Source: Pezicula radicicola
Lineage: Eukaryota; Ascomycota; Leotiomycetes; Helotiales; Dermateaceae
Length of the DNA: 64,000 bases
NCBI GenBank assembly: GCA_003008705.1
Contig: PDUO01000008.1
Location: 1-64,000 of the forward strand
Reading direction: 5' to 3'
This document shows, in pieces, positions 44,691-54,531 of the stretch. The position numbers and the translations under genes are program-made. Position 1 is the stretch's first letter, and the number at the start of each line of letters is the position of its first letter. The notes below the pieces were generated by a model. The model ran no database searches and was not told where the DNA came from. It saw only the letters and a list, made by a program, of their open reading frames with translations.

Positions 44691-44913
44691 GAGCCCTGGT
44701 AGTACCTTAAGCCCATAACCCAAAAATCGATTTTTACAACTAACTATAATATACCTACCCTACTACTTATTTTATTATAATTAGTATTAAAATAGTTAAA
44801 TATAGTTTATTTAATACTAGATATTAATTCTTTAGTTTAAAATAAGAGTAAGAAATTAAAAAACAAAAAAATTAAAAAAAATCAGATTATTAGGTTATGG
44901 GCTTAAGGTACTA
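44691..44913 (+). mobile_element. TIR element, copy 1 (A+T-rich MITE)
   Basis: It starts with GAGCCCTGGTAGTACCTTAA and on through GCCCATAACC (44691-44720). It ends with the matching GGTTATGGGCTTAAGGTACT at 44893-44913; the outer nine bases of the right end are missing. The interior is about 85 percent A+T without coding capacity. An inverted second copy lies at 45208-45445. Confidence 0.85.
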
Positions 44914-45190
44914 ACGAGCCTGACGACAAAAGTCTGTGTTTTACAGGGCATTTTACTAACAAAGGTAAGTCTAAAGAAATTTTCAACTTCGTTAATACTT
45001 TACTAAATATTATACAACTAAGATATAAAACAATTCAACTCATTTGTCTACTAAATTCTAGAATTTTTAAGTGATAATAATTTGTAGTTGATTTATAATA
45101 TTGTGATCAAATAATAGACTGTGTGTTTTTGGCGCCTGAAAACACCTTAAAAATGCCCTGTAAAACACAGACTTTTGTCGGCAGGCTCGT
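44914..45190. mobile_element. Second MITE-like element with 41-bp terminal inverted repeats
   Basis: The left end ACGAGCCTGACGACAAAAGT (44914-44954) is mirrored by the right end at 45150-45190 with one mismatch in 41 bases. AAGGTACT occurs next to both ends, one base off on the left, so an 8-bp target duplication of hAT type is possible. The duplication is not certain because the neighbouring element also ends in this sequence. No coding capacity. Confidence 0.8.
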
Positions 45191-45207
45191 AAGGTACTTG
45201 TTTGCCA

Positions 45208-45445
45208 GAGCCCTGGTAGTACCTTAAGCCCATAACCTAATATTCTTTAATTTTCTGATTTTTTAATTTTTTTAATTTTTTAATTTCTTACTCTCTTTTT
45301 AAACTTAAAAATTAATATCTAGTATTAGATAAACTATAATTAATCATTCTATTACTAAATATAGTAAAATATATGTATTAGAGTATTGTTGTAAAGACTG
45401 ATTTTTTGATTTTTGGGTTATGGGCTTAAGGTACTACCAGGGCTC
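45208..45445 (-). mobile_element. TIR element, copy 2 (inverted, with both 30-bp ends)
   Basis: Both termini are complete: 45208-45237 and its reverse complement 45416-45445. Its reverse complement aligns along the whole length with copy 1 (shared TAGTTTATxTAATACTAGAT and AGAGTAAGAAATTAAAAAA). The two copies are therefore the same element in opposite orientation. Confidence 0.85.
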
Positions 45446-45990
45446 CGTAGCTCGCCTGTTCGAGGCCGGCCTTGGCTTTCGCAAGCGCCGTTGTTGAATC
45501 TTATGCCGGTCACTTTTTTTACTTTCGCCCAAGTCAGTCCTAAGCAAATGAGTTGCCAATATTGTGTGTGGGTATCCGATATTCAGATGGTCGAGTAGTG
45601 TTGAAACTCTTAGCGTACGACTACAAGCAAACGGCGGAGATTTCTTCTTGACATTCGCAAGTATATAAGAAACCAGCAGCTGGCTCAAATGCATACAAAA
45701 CGGACATCAACGCTTCAACTTTCACAGAAACTTCGCTTCAGCGGATTTCCCCAAGCAGTAAAACGTCCTTCTCAAGTCATATATATATATACACATCTAA
45801 GATTTCGAGCTCTGCATAGCGATCATTGTCTTCGACGATTTATCATCGAACGCAGTTGCATTACCCTTTTAGATTTTCTACCTTGTAGCCTACAGCGAAA
45901 ACTTTGGTTAGACCGAGCTTTGGTATGATTCACTTCACATGCTTTTACTGGATATTTCTAATAATACTATTAGTATATTGTGTCGTCAAT

Positions 45991-46617
45991 ATGTCATCAG
46001 TAGCGAAGTCCCAGAAGCCAAACCGTGAGGATATCCGTAAAGCAGCCATAGCCCTTGCACGCCATCTTGGAAACCAGCCCTACGGCGTCGTTGGTGGTGG
46101 AGCTTTGGTGCTCTTGGGCTCTCGACGAGAAACGCAAGATGTGGACTTCGTTGTACCTAAAGGCCAGACACCAAATACTCGAGCGATATTGAAAAAGCAG
46201 ACCGGAGATTTTACTGTCGAGAGTAGAACGAACCACACATTCTACAACAGCAAACCACCCGTCCAGATCGAGATTCTTGCGCCTCCAGCACTTTTCAGAT
46301 CGCACTTCGATGCATCCACGCCGACAATACGGATCGATGGCGTAAAGGTCCTCAAGCCAACACTCATTCTGAATGCAAAATGCGTTTCAATTCTAGGCCG
46401 GGCCACTGATAGTAAGAAAACAACCGATTCCGCCGATATCAAATACCTTCTCCGTTGGTGCGTCTCAGCAGATGGAAAAGCACATAACTGTACCCCGACC
46501 GCTGCGGAGATCCCAAATGTCTCCAAAGAGTTCTACCAATGGTTTGTCACAATTTATGGGGAACCAGAGTTGTGGGCCAATGCCGGGTTCAACCCCGCAA
46601 CTGGTAGATTTCCTTAA
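45991..46617 (+). CDS. Nucleotidyltransferase-fold protein (MNT/AbiEii-like)
   Basis: This intronless gene encodes 208 residues from the ATG at 45991 (MSSVAKSQKPNREDIRKAAI). The NTase core is clear. GVVGGGALVLLGSRRETQDVDFVV holds the GG pair at 35-37 and the two metal-binding Asp at 50 and 52. The third acidic residue is probably Glu94 in PVQIEIL. KCVSILGRATDSKKTTDSADIKYLLRW is the helical part common after the core. Relatives transfer nucleotides to RNA, protein or antibiotics, and some bacterial ones are toxins of AbiE-type systems. The substrate here is unknown. The frame is open further upstream to an ATG at 45925 that would add a 22-residue hydrophobic leader, perhaps a membrane anchor. 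Confidence 0.8.
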   Translation: MSSVAKSQKPNREDIRKAAIALARHLGNQPYGVVGGGALVLLGSRRETQDVDFVVPKGQTPNTRAILKKQTGDFTVESRTNHTFYNSKPPVQIEILAPPALFRSHFDASTPTIRIDGVKVLKPTLILNAKCVSILGRATDSKKTTDSADIKYLLRWCVSADGKAHNCTPTAAEIPNVSKEFYQWFVTIYGEPELWANAGFNPATGRFP

Positions 46618-47261
46618 GATATTTGTTTTCAATTGTCAATCCAGGCGGCTCTCCGGTTCCCCAGGCGGGAAACAAAATCCGACTCAATAGAACTTCTCTT
46701 GGGCACGAGTGACTGGACTACTCTATGATTCTGGCGATCTGAGATAGTAGTTGGGAGAGAAGGGAATCTTGGTATTAGAAAGGCTGCGCGTTGTTTGGGG
46801 ATCCTACCGACCCCCTATCTATTTTTGGATGCCGATTTGATTAGCATTGGAATTTGTATATTTTGTCATTGGGATCTCTTGCCTTGTTATTTAGTATCTC
46901 CTCGTATAGTTTCTTGCTTAAATCTCTGCGCTACCTTCTTCTCTCTTAAGCGGTGACCTCACCTAGTCTCAACTGTAAATTTAATACCTTTTGTATAACA
47001 ACAGGCTTGAAAATGACAGCACGGGGCCAAGAATATTAAGAAATAGATTTCTCTAGTACATGGCTTGATCTCAACTATGTAATTCCGAAAGCAGAAAGGC
47101 CAGTATAGTAGTATCACGTCAAGATATTATAAGGCACAGTTAAAATCCTCCATGTTTGGGGTTGGCCATGTCTTGAAATCTATGATAATCAGCGTGTTGG
47201 TATGTTAGTGTATTATTGGAGACGTAATTTCTGCTGGTATTTTTTTGATTTAGGTAACTCA

Positions 47262-47305
47262 TTTGATTTGAGTAACTTACTTGACTTAATGAGACGTAAG
47301 TAGCA
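47262..47305. repeat. Dispersed short repeat, core TTGATTTGAGTAACTTACTT
   Basis: GGTAACTCATTTGATTTGAG and the following TAACTTACTTGACTTAATGAG form an imperfect back-to-back array of the motif that also occurs at 10447-10510, 49573-49810 and 52650-52830. Confidence 0.65.
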
Positions 47306-49572
47306 TGTTTAATTTATATATCTAACAGGGCAGTAAGCGCGAACCGTTACTATATGTCAATTGTAGCATTATACATGTATTAAGACCCTGTATTCGAGGC
47401 AATTATGTATTGTGTAAGGTATTAGCAGTAGAGAGACGAGCCTCGCTTAGTGCACTCCTATTAGTATAAGCGAGTGGCAGCAGACGGACAAATGGATATT
47501 CTTTTTGTTAAGTGTAAATTGCACTGTAGGAGTATATTGCAAGTTATGTCGGCATAACACAATATACTCGCTATTGTCCTTATCAATTTTTCTTCTTTTA
47601 AAGGCTCAGAGATCAGACTCTCCACTCGTTGAAGAAGTGCCAATATAGTGTCACGACATTGAAGGTTGAACCATTGGTGTAGGCCATGTCTTCTAGTTGA
47701 TCACAGTAAAGACATTCTCAAGTATAGAAAATATTGAGAGTTATATATTACATAGAATATATAGAATTCCTTCCCTGTAAACTTCTCTATACAACCTAAT
47801 ACCGCCACCTGCCGACACACGCGAGCATTACGAGGCTCCGTACTCTGGCTTCCGCTTTTCTAATATTGGTAAAGCTCGAAAGCAAGATAATGCTGCCAAA
47901 ATATTCAACCTACTTTGGAAGAAGGCAGGCTGCGGTTGAGTGTCAGAAGACCTTAGTTTAAGTTAGGATAGAAATTAATGTTTATAAGTGACAAAGCGGT
48001 TTAATATAACAACATTACTTCTCCAAAAATGAGATACAAGTTTCTCTGGAGCATAGCTTGCTTCAAGGTTTGTAGCCCCTTCAGGACCCGGTACCATTTG
48101 CGCCTTTGAACAAGCATGTCTTAAGCGAGGAACCATGTTATCTAGTAGATTTTTGAAATTGTTGCGACTTAGTAGTTTTTCAATTTCTACTTCTTGTTTC
48201 TTAAAGACATTTAGCGTTCTAAAAAGAGTAATAATTAAGGTACTAGCAATCATAAAGAAGTGTTTTAGGAGTATGCTAAACTTATATTTGTTTGATAGTG
48301 TAATTATTAAGTGGTTATCATTTGAGATTGCCTTCTACCGAGTCTATTCTATTAAGCTCCTTTAATAACTATAGCCGGAGCATGCTTACTTGACTATTAT
48401 GCAGTTTGTTATCTAGTTAAATACCTAAGCACACATTTTTTAGTGAAGTTAGGACACCTAACTAACAAACTGTTAGGTCTTTAAAAGAAGCAACTCTTCT
48501 TTAGACCTACAAACCGCCTCAAAGTATAACTAGTGTCGCCGTGAGGAGAAATTGGTGATACAGAAGCACTTAACTCCTCAAAGCTTTTATACAGGTAAAG
48601 CCTTTCCCTTCACACATTTAAAATCACTTATAGGATCTGAGTAATTAAAGAAAAATCTAAGTAATAAAGTTTTATTGTATTGTTGTTATAAGACACATTG
48701 TTGTCATAGAGAATATGTCTTACGATAAGTATCTTAGAGAGTTATATTACCGAATCTAAGTCCATATTGCAAAGTAACCAGTTGAAAGAAATCACTAGAG
48801 TAACCAAATAAATTTTTTATAACCCTTGTCAAATTGGCTCCTATTGTTGTATTGCCTATGTGTGATAATTACTATTAGTACTAGAAATAGCAAGTGGTGT
48901 TTCTAGAATAGATTAGCATCTATTTGCTTTTAGAAAGAAAAATTAGTACATAGTCTAAATAACCAAATTCTATCCTAGCTCCGAGTCACTCTATAAATCA
49001 ATGTCTTAATACAAAAAGAAACCACTTAAAGACTTCTTTCAATAACAGTTTAAATGATGTACTCGATAGACTACATGTGCCTTGGATAAGAGACTTTCAA
49101 TAAGCATCATGCCTCGGGAGGCACTTTATTGAGATTCTATTGCAATCTTCCTCAAATTCTTAGACACTCAGCTTGACAAGCAAGAAATACACTTAGTCTA
49201 ATTAAAATTCGACTTTAGAATTGGATAGAAAAAGAAATTCTAAAAAGACATCAAGCTCCCGAATAACAACAGCACTCCCCGTAAACTAATTGTTTTAAAA
49301 GAAGAAAGGACTTGATTCTATGCTTGTAGCTAGGAAAGATCTTCGCCAAAATAGTATTCGAAGAAAGCTTACTCTAAAAGAGTAAGAAGCGTTCTCCAAA
49401 TCTTAAGAGCTGTAGTCTAAAGATAAATCCCCTTAATACGAAATTTCAACTTTAGATTAAGCACTAATACATAGCTAAAAAGTAGGTTGGACTCCTAAAA
49501 GAGACAATCCGCTTCTAAATGATAGCAAGGGAGTAAAGTATCTGAATAGTTAGAGCTTACCGCTAGAACCAC

Positions 49573-49810
49573 AAGTTCGAGTTACTTAAGCAATTTCATA
49601 CTAAGTACGTGCTACTGTAATTGGGCAGTACCTTACCTTACTAGAACTCAGTTCTGTACCAACGAATTCATTGAATCGCTTAATTCATGGATCTGTTTTT
49701 GAATCCATAAATTTAGGCAAAGTAACTTACTTACCTCAAGCAACTTGCATCTTGGTAACCTACTTGATTTGAGCAATTAGCATATTGTAGCAAGGTATAC
49801 ATTAATTTGA
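49573..49810. repeat. Dispersed short repeat cluster, next to the POP1 stop codon
   Basis: It contains GAGTTACTTAAGCAA, GTAACTTACTTACCTCAAGC, GGTAACCTACTTGATTTGAG and AATTTGAGC. It ends about 13 bp from the POP1 stop codon. Confidence 0.6.
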
Positions 49811-49822
49811 GCTATTCATGAG

Positions 49823-52435
49823 TCAAACAACCTCCCATTTTCCCAATCTTCCAATCTTCTCCCCAGCATTCCTAACAATACATAACCACGCCTCCCTCCC
49901 CCCTTTCCCTTTTCCATCTCGTTTCAGGCCTTCCACAACCTTCGCTGCAAGCACACTCCCAATCGCAGTTGCATTTCCGACTGACAAATTGTACTGGCCA
50001 GTAGTGATAAAACCGATGAGGTCCTCGTCATTGGGTACTAGAGGGTGCTCATCCTCCTTTGCAGTCGGGGGATATGGTGTTGGTGCATCCAATAATGATT
50101 CAGCCAGTAAGCGAACACGTTGCGGATGTGGTGTGTTGGGTGGTATCCTAGATGCTTTTGATCTTTTATGGTTTTTAGCGCTGGCAGGCGGGGTCAAAAG
50201 GGAGACCCATTGTTGACGTAAGTCTAGTGGAAGAAATGATGCGATGGTCGATTCAGTGGATTGCGAGGGTTCAGTTAAACGGGGGAGGCGGTATATGCGA
50301 GCACAAGGTGTAACAACACCGCGTGATACGAGCGTAATACGTATTGTTGAAACGGCATTCGGTGCTGGAAGGTCGAACGGTTTCGATAGTAAAGGGGTAA
50401 AATCTTTCCCTGGGAGGTGGCGCAATGGTGGTTCGGGCTGCAGCAAAGTCTCGTCTTTGGCCTCTTGGGAGATATTCTGATCGACGGGAACAGGTAAGGA
50501 GTCAGGCACTGAGAGGCCTAGTAACTTCTCAAAATCACAAGACCAACCTAGTCCAAATTCACCCTTCCTCCCAGCGCCAAGATCAAGGGATCCCCACTCG
50601 ATCCTCTTGCCTTTCGGCCTCGAGTCCCAGTCCTTCTTCCTTTTGGCTCTCTGCTCCATTTCCCACATATATCCAGCGTTTGTGCCAGGAAAGTCCGCCG
50701 GAAACCACGGAAGGCCATTCTCAAAATGTACCTGCCGAATCTCATCCAAACCACCGAAACGGGGATTGCCACCAGTGGTCAATTGAAAGTGAACCAGACC
50801 ATGCCATATCGGTAATATGCACTTCCAAGGCGCAAGAAGAATCCAGTTTCCTTGTGCGGAACTAGAAGTAGCAGGGCGAGATGCGAGGAGTATTATGGGT
50901 ATCCGTGGATCAGTTGGAAGAATAGGTACACGCTCACCTTCTGGTGCTATGTTTTTACGGCGATTAAGAGCTTTCTGCGAGGGAATCCTCGTGGCTTTGA
51001 ATCGTCTGTCTCTATCAAAGAGGCCGGATGGAGCAGGGGAAGCGTCATCAGCTGGCCATGAAGAGAGAGTTCGAAGAAGTCCATCTTGATCACACGGTAA
51101 GGTGAGCGGTTGTGGTGGATAGTGGAGTCGGGGGTCCATTATCGAAAAGGAAAGTAGAGAATTGATAGGTAATGATGCTGAGTTTGTGACTCCAGTAAGT
51201 GATGTAAAGACCTTACCATGTGCCTCCAGTGAGCCATCTTGATTTGAATATGGGTGAAGAATACCCAGCAAAGCCTCTGTAGAACCAGGACCAGTCATCT
51301 CGATACTGCCTATCTCCCAGCGGAGATCTTCGAGACGAACAACAGGGCGTTGCTGCTTGGACAGACGCAGCAATTCGGCCCAGGTCTCAAGAAACGCAGA
51401 AGGATGAAGGCGAACAAAAACCTGTCGCGTTGGCCTTTTGGTCTCCTTTGCGGCGATATCCTGTCCAGTCGAGGCATCCTGCTCGTCAGCACACCATACC
51501 ACAGTGGCTGGGCCAATTGGCACTCTCTGGCCTTGCACTTCTCTGCTTAGCCATTCGCTCCGACTCCGTTTACCTGTCCTCCACTTTTCGCCCTTGGTCT
51601 CCCAGATTCCAGGATGCGATATTCCAACGCCCTGGAAGACCTTTTGAAGACTTTCAATAGGACCTTCCAGACGAATTGTACTCATATAACTTGTATCCCA
51701 TGCGACTGCTCCTCTCAATCGACTCGCCGTGTGTGTTGGTCTATATGACTTCTCCGTAGACGTGATTGGCATGGCAAATCTCCAAAGAGGATTCTTAGGC
51801 TCAGTCATTGTCGCCCGCTTTGCATGCCATAGATGCGTAGGTAACCAGGTCTTATTTGTTTGACGTTTTCGGAACTTCGCTCTTGGTTTTGGCGGATCAT
51901 TCAACTTGTCTGTTCGAATTTTGGGCCTAGCAGCTCTCGTAATAATACCAGTGATAGCACCTCCCTTGGCTGCCTTTTTCTTCGCTGCCAGAAGTCCTAA
52001 CCTCTTCGCAGTTTCTGCCCTCAATCTACCCCTCGAGTTCCCAGGTTTCCTTTTATTAGGTGTAACCGTTGGGGTGTTATCTTCCTTCATTTCCTTATTC
52101 GCTCTTTTCTGCAGCCTCTTGGGGACTCTCTTCACGTTATGGCTTGCAGTCCGCCTCCTCATATCCCGGGGAACACTTTGAAATGCCCTTTCGTTCCTGC
52201 TGGCTTTGGATTTTCGCATGCCATTTTCTAGAGCTTTGATCTCGTATTCACGCGCTTTGAGGAAGGCATGTAAATCTAATTCACCATTGTTGAGTGCCGC
52301 GTCGGAAGTCTGGGTAAGAATAGCGCGGGCATCCTGAAAGACTTTCTGGCGTTTCGTACCGCGTCCATTGCCACTACCTCTCTGGCTGCCAGAAGCAAAA
52401 TCTGGTGGTTGCTTCCGCTTTGGTAGTTGTGCCAT
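49823..52435 (-). CDS. POP1: RNase P/MRP protein subunit Pop1
   Basis: This intronless gene encodes 870 residues. The N-terminal basic region (HAFLKAREYEIKALENGMRK, RDMRRRTASHNVKRVPKRLQ) is the POP1 signature domain that contacts the RNA. LPTHLWHAKRATM is a strongly conserved block. The POPLD domain follows in the second half (PRIPIILLASRP, WILLAPWKCILPIWHGLVHF, GLPWFPADFPGT). The C-terminal part ends in SVGNATAIGSVLAAKV, as in homologues. Pop1 is the largest protein of nuclear RNase P (pre-tRNA 5' processing) and RNase MRP (pre-rRNA processing). The ATG at 52435 is the first in the frame. The gene is bracketed on both sides by clusters of the same short repeat. Confidence 0.95.
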   Translation of the reverse strand: MAQLPKRKQPPDFASGSQRGSGNGRGTKRQKVFQDARAILTQTSDAALNNGELDLHAFLKAREYEIKALENGMRKSKASRNERAFQSVPRDMRRRTASHNVKRVPKRLQKRANKEMKEDNTPTVTPNKRKPGNSRGRLRAETAKRLGLLAAKKKAAKGGAITGIITRAARPKIRTDKLNDPPKPRAKFRKRQTNKTWLPTHLWHAKRATMTEPKNPLWRFAMPITSTEKSYRPTHTASRLRGAVAWDTSYMSTIRLEGPIESLQKVFQGVGISHPGIWETKGEKWRTGKRSRSEWLSREVQGQRVPIGPATVVWCADEQDASTGQDIAAKETKRPTRQVFVRLHPSAFLETWAELLRLSKQQRPVVRLEDLRWEIGSIEMTGPGSTEALLGILHPYSNQDGSLEAHGKVFTSLTGVTNSASLPINSLLSFSIMDPRLHYPPQPLTLPCDQDGLLRTLSSWPADDASPAPSGLFDRDRRFKATRIPSQKALNRRKNIAPEGERVPILPTDPRIPIILLASRPATSSSAQGNWILLAPWKCILPIWHGLVHFQLTTGGNPRFGGLDEIRQVHFENGLPWFPADFPGTNAGYMWEMEQRAKRKKDWDSRPKGKRIEWGSLDLGAGRKGEFGLGWSCDFEKLLGLSVPDSLPVPVDQNISQEAKDETLLQPEPPLRHLPGKDFTPLLSKPFDLPAPNAVSTIRITLVSRGVVTPCARIYRLPRLTEPSQSTESTIASFLPLDLRQQWVSLLTPPASAKNHKRSKASRIPPNTPHPQRVRLLAESLLDAPTPYPPTAKEDEHPLVPNDEDLIGFITTGQYNLSVGNATAIGSVLAAKVVEGLKRDGKGKGGREAWLCIVRNAGEKIGRLGKWEVV

Positions 52436-54531
52436 ATTGGGCAAGTCTTCTGGGTGTTGGCTTTAAAAAGCCAGCTGAGTGGCAGAGGAAGTTCACAGGG
52501 AATCCAACTTCGATGACTCGTCGCGTTGGTCAAAATAATTGTGATCGTACTATTTTGACGCCGGTCACCGCTTCCATTTTTAGCGTGGCACTTGCTGATA
52601 ACGATAAAAAGCTCATGTCACATGAAATGGCTACCCGACTAGAGTTAAGTTAGTTACCTGCTTAAGTGAAAGGAATTGCTCAAACTAAAATTAAGTGAGT
52701 TAATTAAACAAAGCCAATTTCTCAAATCATTCTTCAAGTAACTTGCCCAAATCAAATGGGCCTCTCAAACCATATAAGGTAGTAAATTAAGCGACTTACT
52801 CAAATCAAGTCAATTACTCAAGTCAAGTGAGTAATCTAAAAGCTACGATCCCTGTTCCAAATTATTTCTTTGTAGCAAAGTAGCTACCGGTACTGATGTT
52901 CTCAGTGTTAAACATTATTTTGCCTACATTTTACCACAGATACTGTGTGGATCGTCTACTTTGCCGTTGCTATTTTTGTGATGCTGTTAACATAACCTAG
53001 AAGATTAGACTTCCTAGCTATTATTATAATTTGCTATGATAATCCTTGATGAACACATTATGCTTATACTTTAACTTTCTAAGATCTTTTCTTTTTTTCT
53101 TTTTCTTTTTGTTACATACAAAGAGACATATATACTAACATGCTTACTATTTTTTATCTGTAAGAGCTTTCTAGCAGCACGTTATAGGAGGTTTCAGCTC
53201 TAGCATTTCAAAAGCACCTTTAGTATGTGGTAATATAGTAGAATTAGACTAGAAACAAGATATCCCAAAGAACTAATTCAAGTGTTCATAGCAACAACAC
53301 CTCTCTTAAATAATTGAAAGACTTCATAAGAGAAAAGATACGATAAAAAAGAAATACTGATCAAAGGAAATGATTATCTTCAAAACAAAGTGCTGCATCT
53401 GTAACATGTACATGTCACTAGACATATTTTTACGCTACCTCAAACCAACTCAAGGGGAACTCGCCTACCTACACTATTGCAGCTTTTATGGTGGCCAGTA
53501 GTTGAGCTTAAACCATATACTGCAGAGGCCTGCAGAGGCCAAAGCTATCTGCTCAACCAAGAAGCTGCTCTCGCGACAGAGAAGAGTAAGAGGTTGAGTC
53601 CAACCACCACTAAAGAACATGTTCTTTCTATCAATGCCATAACATGACTAGAATCCTCCAGGCATGTTCTTCCACGGGCAAAGAAATCAAGTTTCTACTG
53701 CGGACAAGGCTTCTAACTGTTGTGACGAGCGCAGTCGCTGCTACGAAAACAGCAGCTGTCACGACAAGACTTTTTCCCGCACCACATCAGATGAAAGGCT
53801 AACACAAGAATACTGCAATGCGAAGGGCACAACAGAATTTAGCAAGCTTGGGAAACACTTAACATAATGATTTTCAACGTGGAAGGTGGTTTTTGATATT
53901 AGCAGAAGTTTCCAGGTGGAAAGTAAAGGGCAGCTCATTTTTTGGGTTTGAAAATACACTGTATGTTGTGATAGACCTAACAATCCAGGAAATTAAAGCT
54001 TTGATTGATGCAGGATAATCTCGAACAAAGTTACTATGACCTCGCTTATGCTTTTGATCGATGTTGTGCCTCTGACGAAAATGACCTGCGTGTAACAGCA
54101 GGCTGCTGTTGCTGATATTTTGTACTCCAAGGTGCTCTCGATACAGTGCCTGACGACTTTCTCACCTCTAACATGATTAAGCCGCAATCCCAGCAAGTGT
54201 TGAATGTCACAGCCAATAAATTAATGAGGAAAACAAGATCATGATATTCTCTGTTTACAGAGACGGGAAATGAAGAAAATATAGGAGTGAAGTGGTCGTA
54301 CCTTCCTCAGCGGGTTCCGCAGCCTGCCGCTGTATAGACCCGTTTAGTTCGTACAAGAAGAGCATTGTTTGTACAACATTCTCATCTATGCTCCTTGTTC
54401 CCATCCTGTGGAGTTCCTTTTCAGTGCGCGATCGGTAGTGTATACTTTCCCTTTCACTTGACTCCGTTTCAGAGTGCGTTTCCTTCAAGTCTATGCCACC
54501 GCGAAAGAGTTGACGTGCGACTTGGACAATC
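52436..54531. other. Two-kilobase intergenic region, no gene recognised
   Basis: The region contains the POP1 promoter, a repeat cluster at 52650-52830, a pyrimidine tract (TTTTCTTTTTTTC) at about 53090 and a tandem CTGCAGAGGC at 53520-53540. The last 300 bp are the GT25 5' region. No supported frame was found. Confidence 0.5.
52650..52830. repeat. Dispersed short repeat cluster upstream of POP1
   Basis: At least six imperfect units of ACTCAAATCAAGT-like sequence occur within 180 bp, including GACTTACTCAAATCAAGTCA, ATTACTCAAGTCAAGTGAGT and CAAGTAACTTGCCCAAATCA. The cluster has near-dyad character, since TTACTCAAAT and ATTTGAGTAA are each other's complement. Confidence 0.7.

Larger units (their letters stand above)
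46618..49822. other. Three-kilobase gene-poor region with relics and dispersed repeats
   Basis: No intact gene was found. A minus-strand frame at 47975-48253 (KQEVEIEKLLSRNNFKNLLD, RHACSKAQMVPGPEG) is partly protein-like. GGCCATGTCTT recurs at about 47165 and 47684 in weakly similar surroundings. Copies of the TTGATTTGAGTAAC motif lie at 47262-47305 and 49573-49810. Confidence 0.45.

Noticed and set aside
44125..44710. Plus-strand frames opposite the 43745 gene, including MGYGLKVLPG-like readings through the TIRs
   Set aside because: The MGYGLKVLPG readings arise from the identical inverted-repeat termini and recur at both copies.
49540..49600. tRNA-like TAGTTAGAGC and AAGTTCGAGTTAC words
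   Set aside because: No acceptor or anticodon stem can be formed, and the second word belongs to the dispersed repeat cluster.
49818..52181. Many plus-strand frames opposite POP1, up to 146 codons
   Set aside because: Shadows of a long conserved coding region; composition follows the codon pattern of the minus strand.
53520..53545. CTGCAGAGGC repeated twice in tandem
   Set aside because: Only two short copies, so no array; no significance beyond simple slippage.
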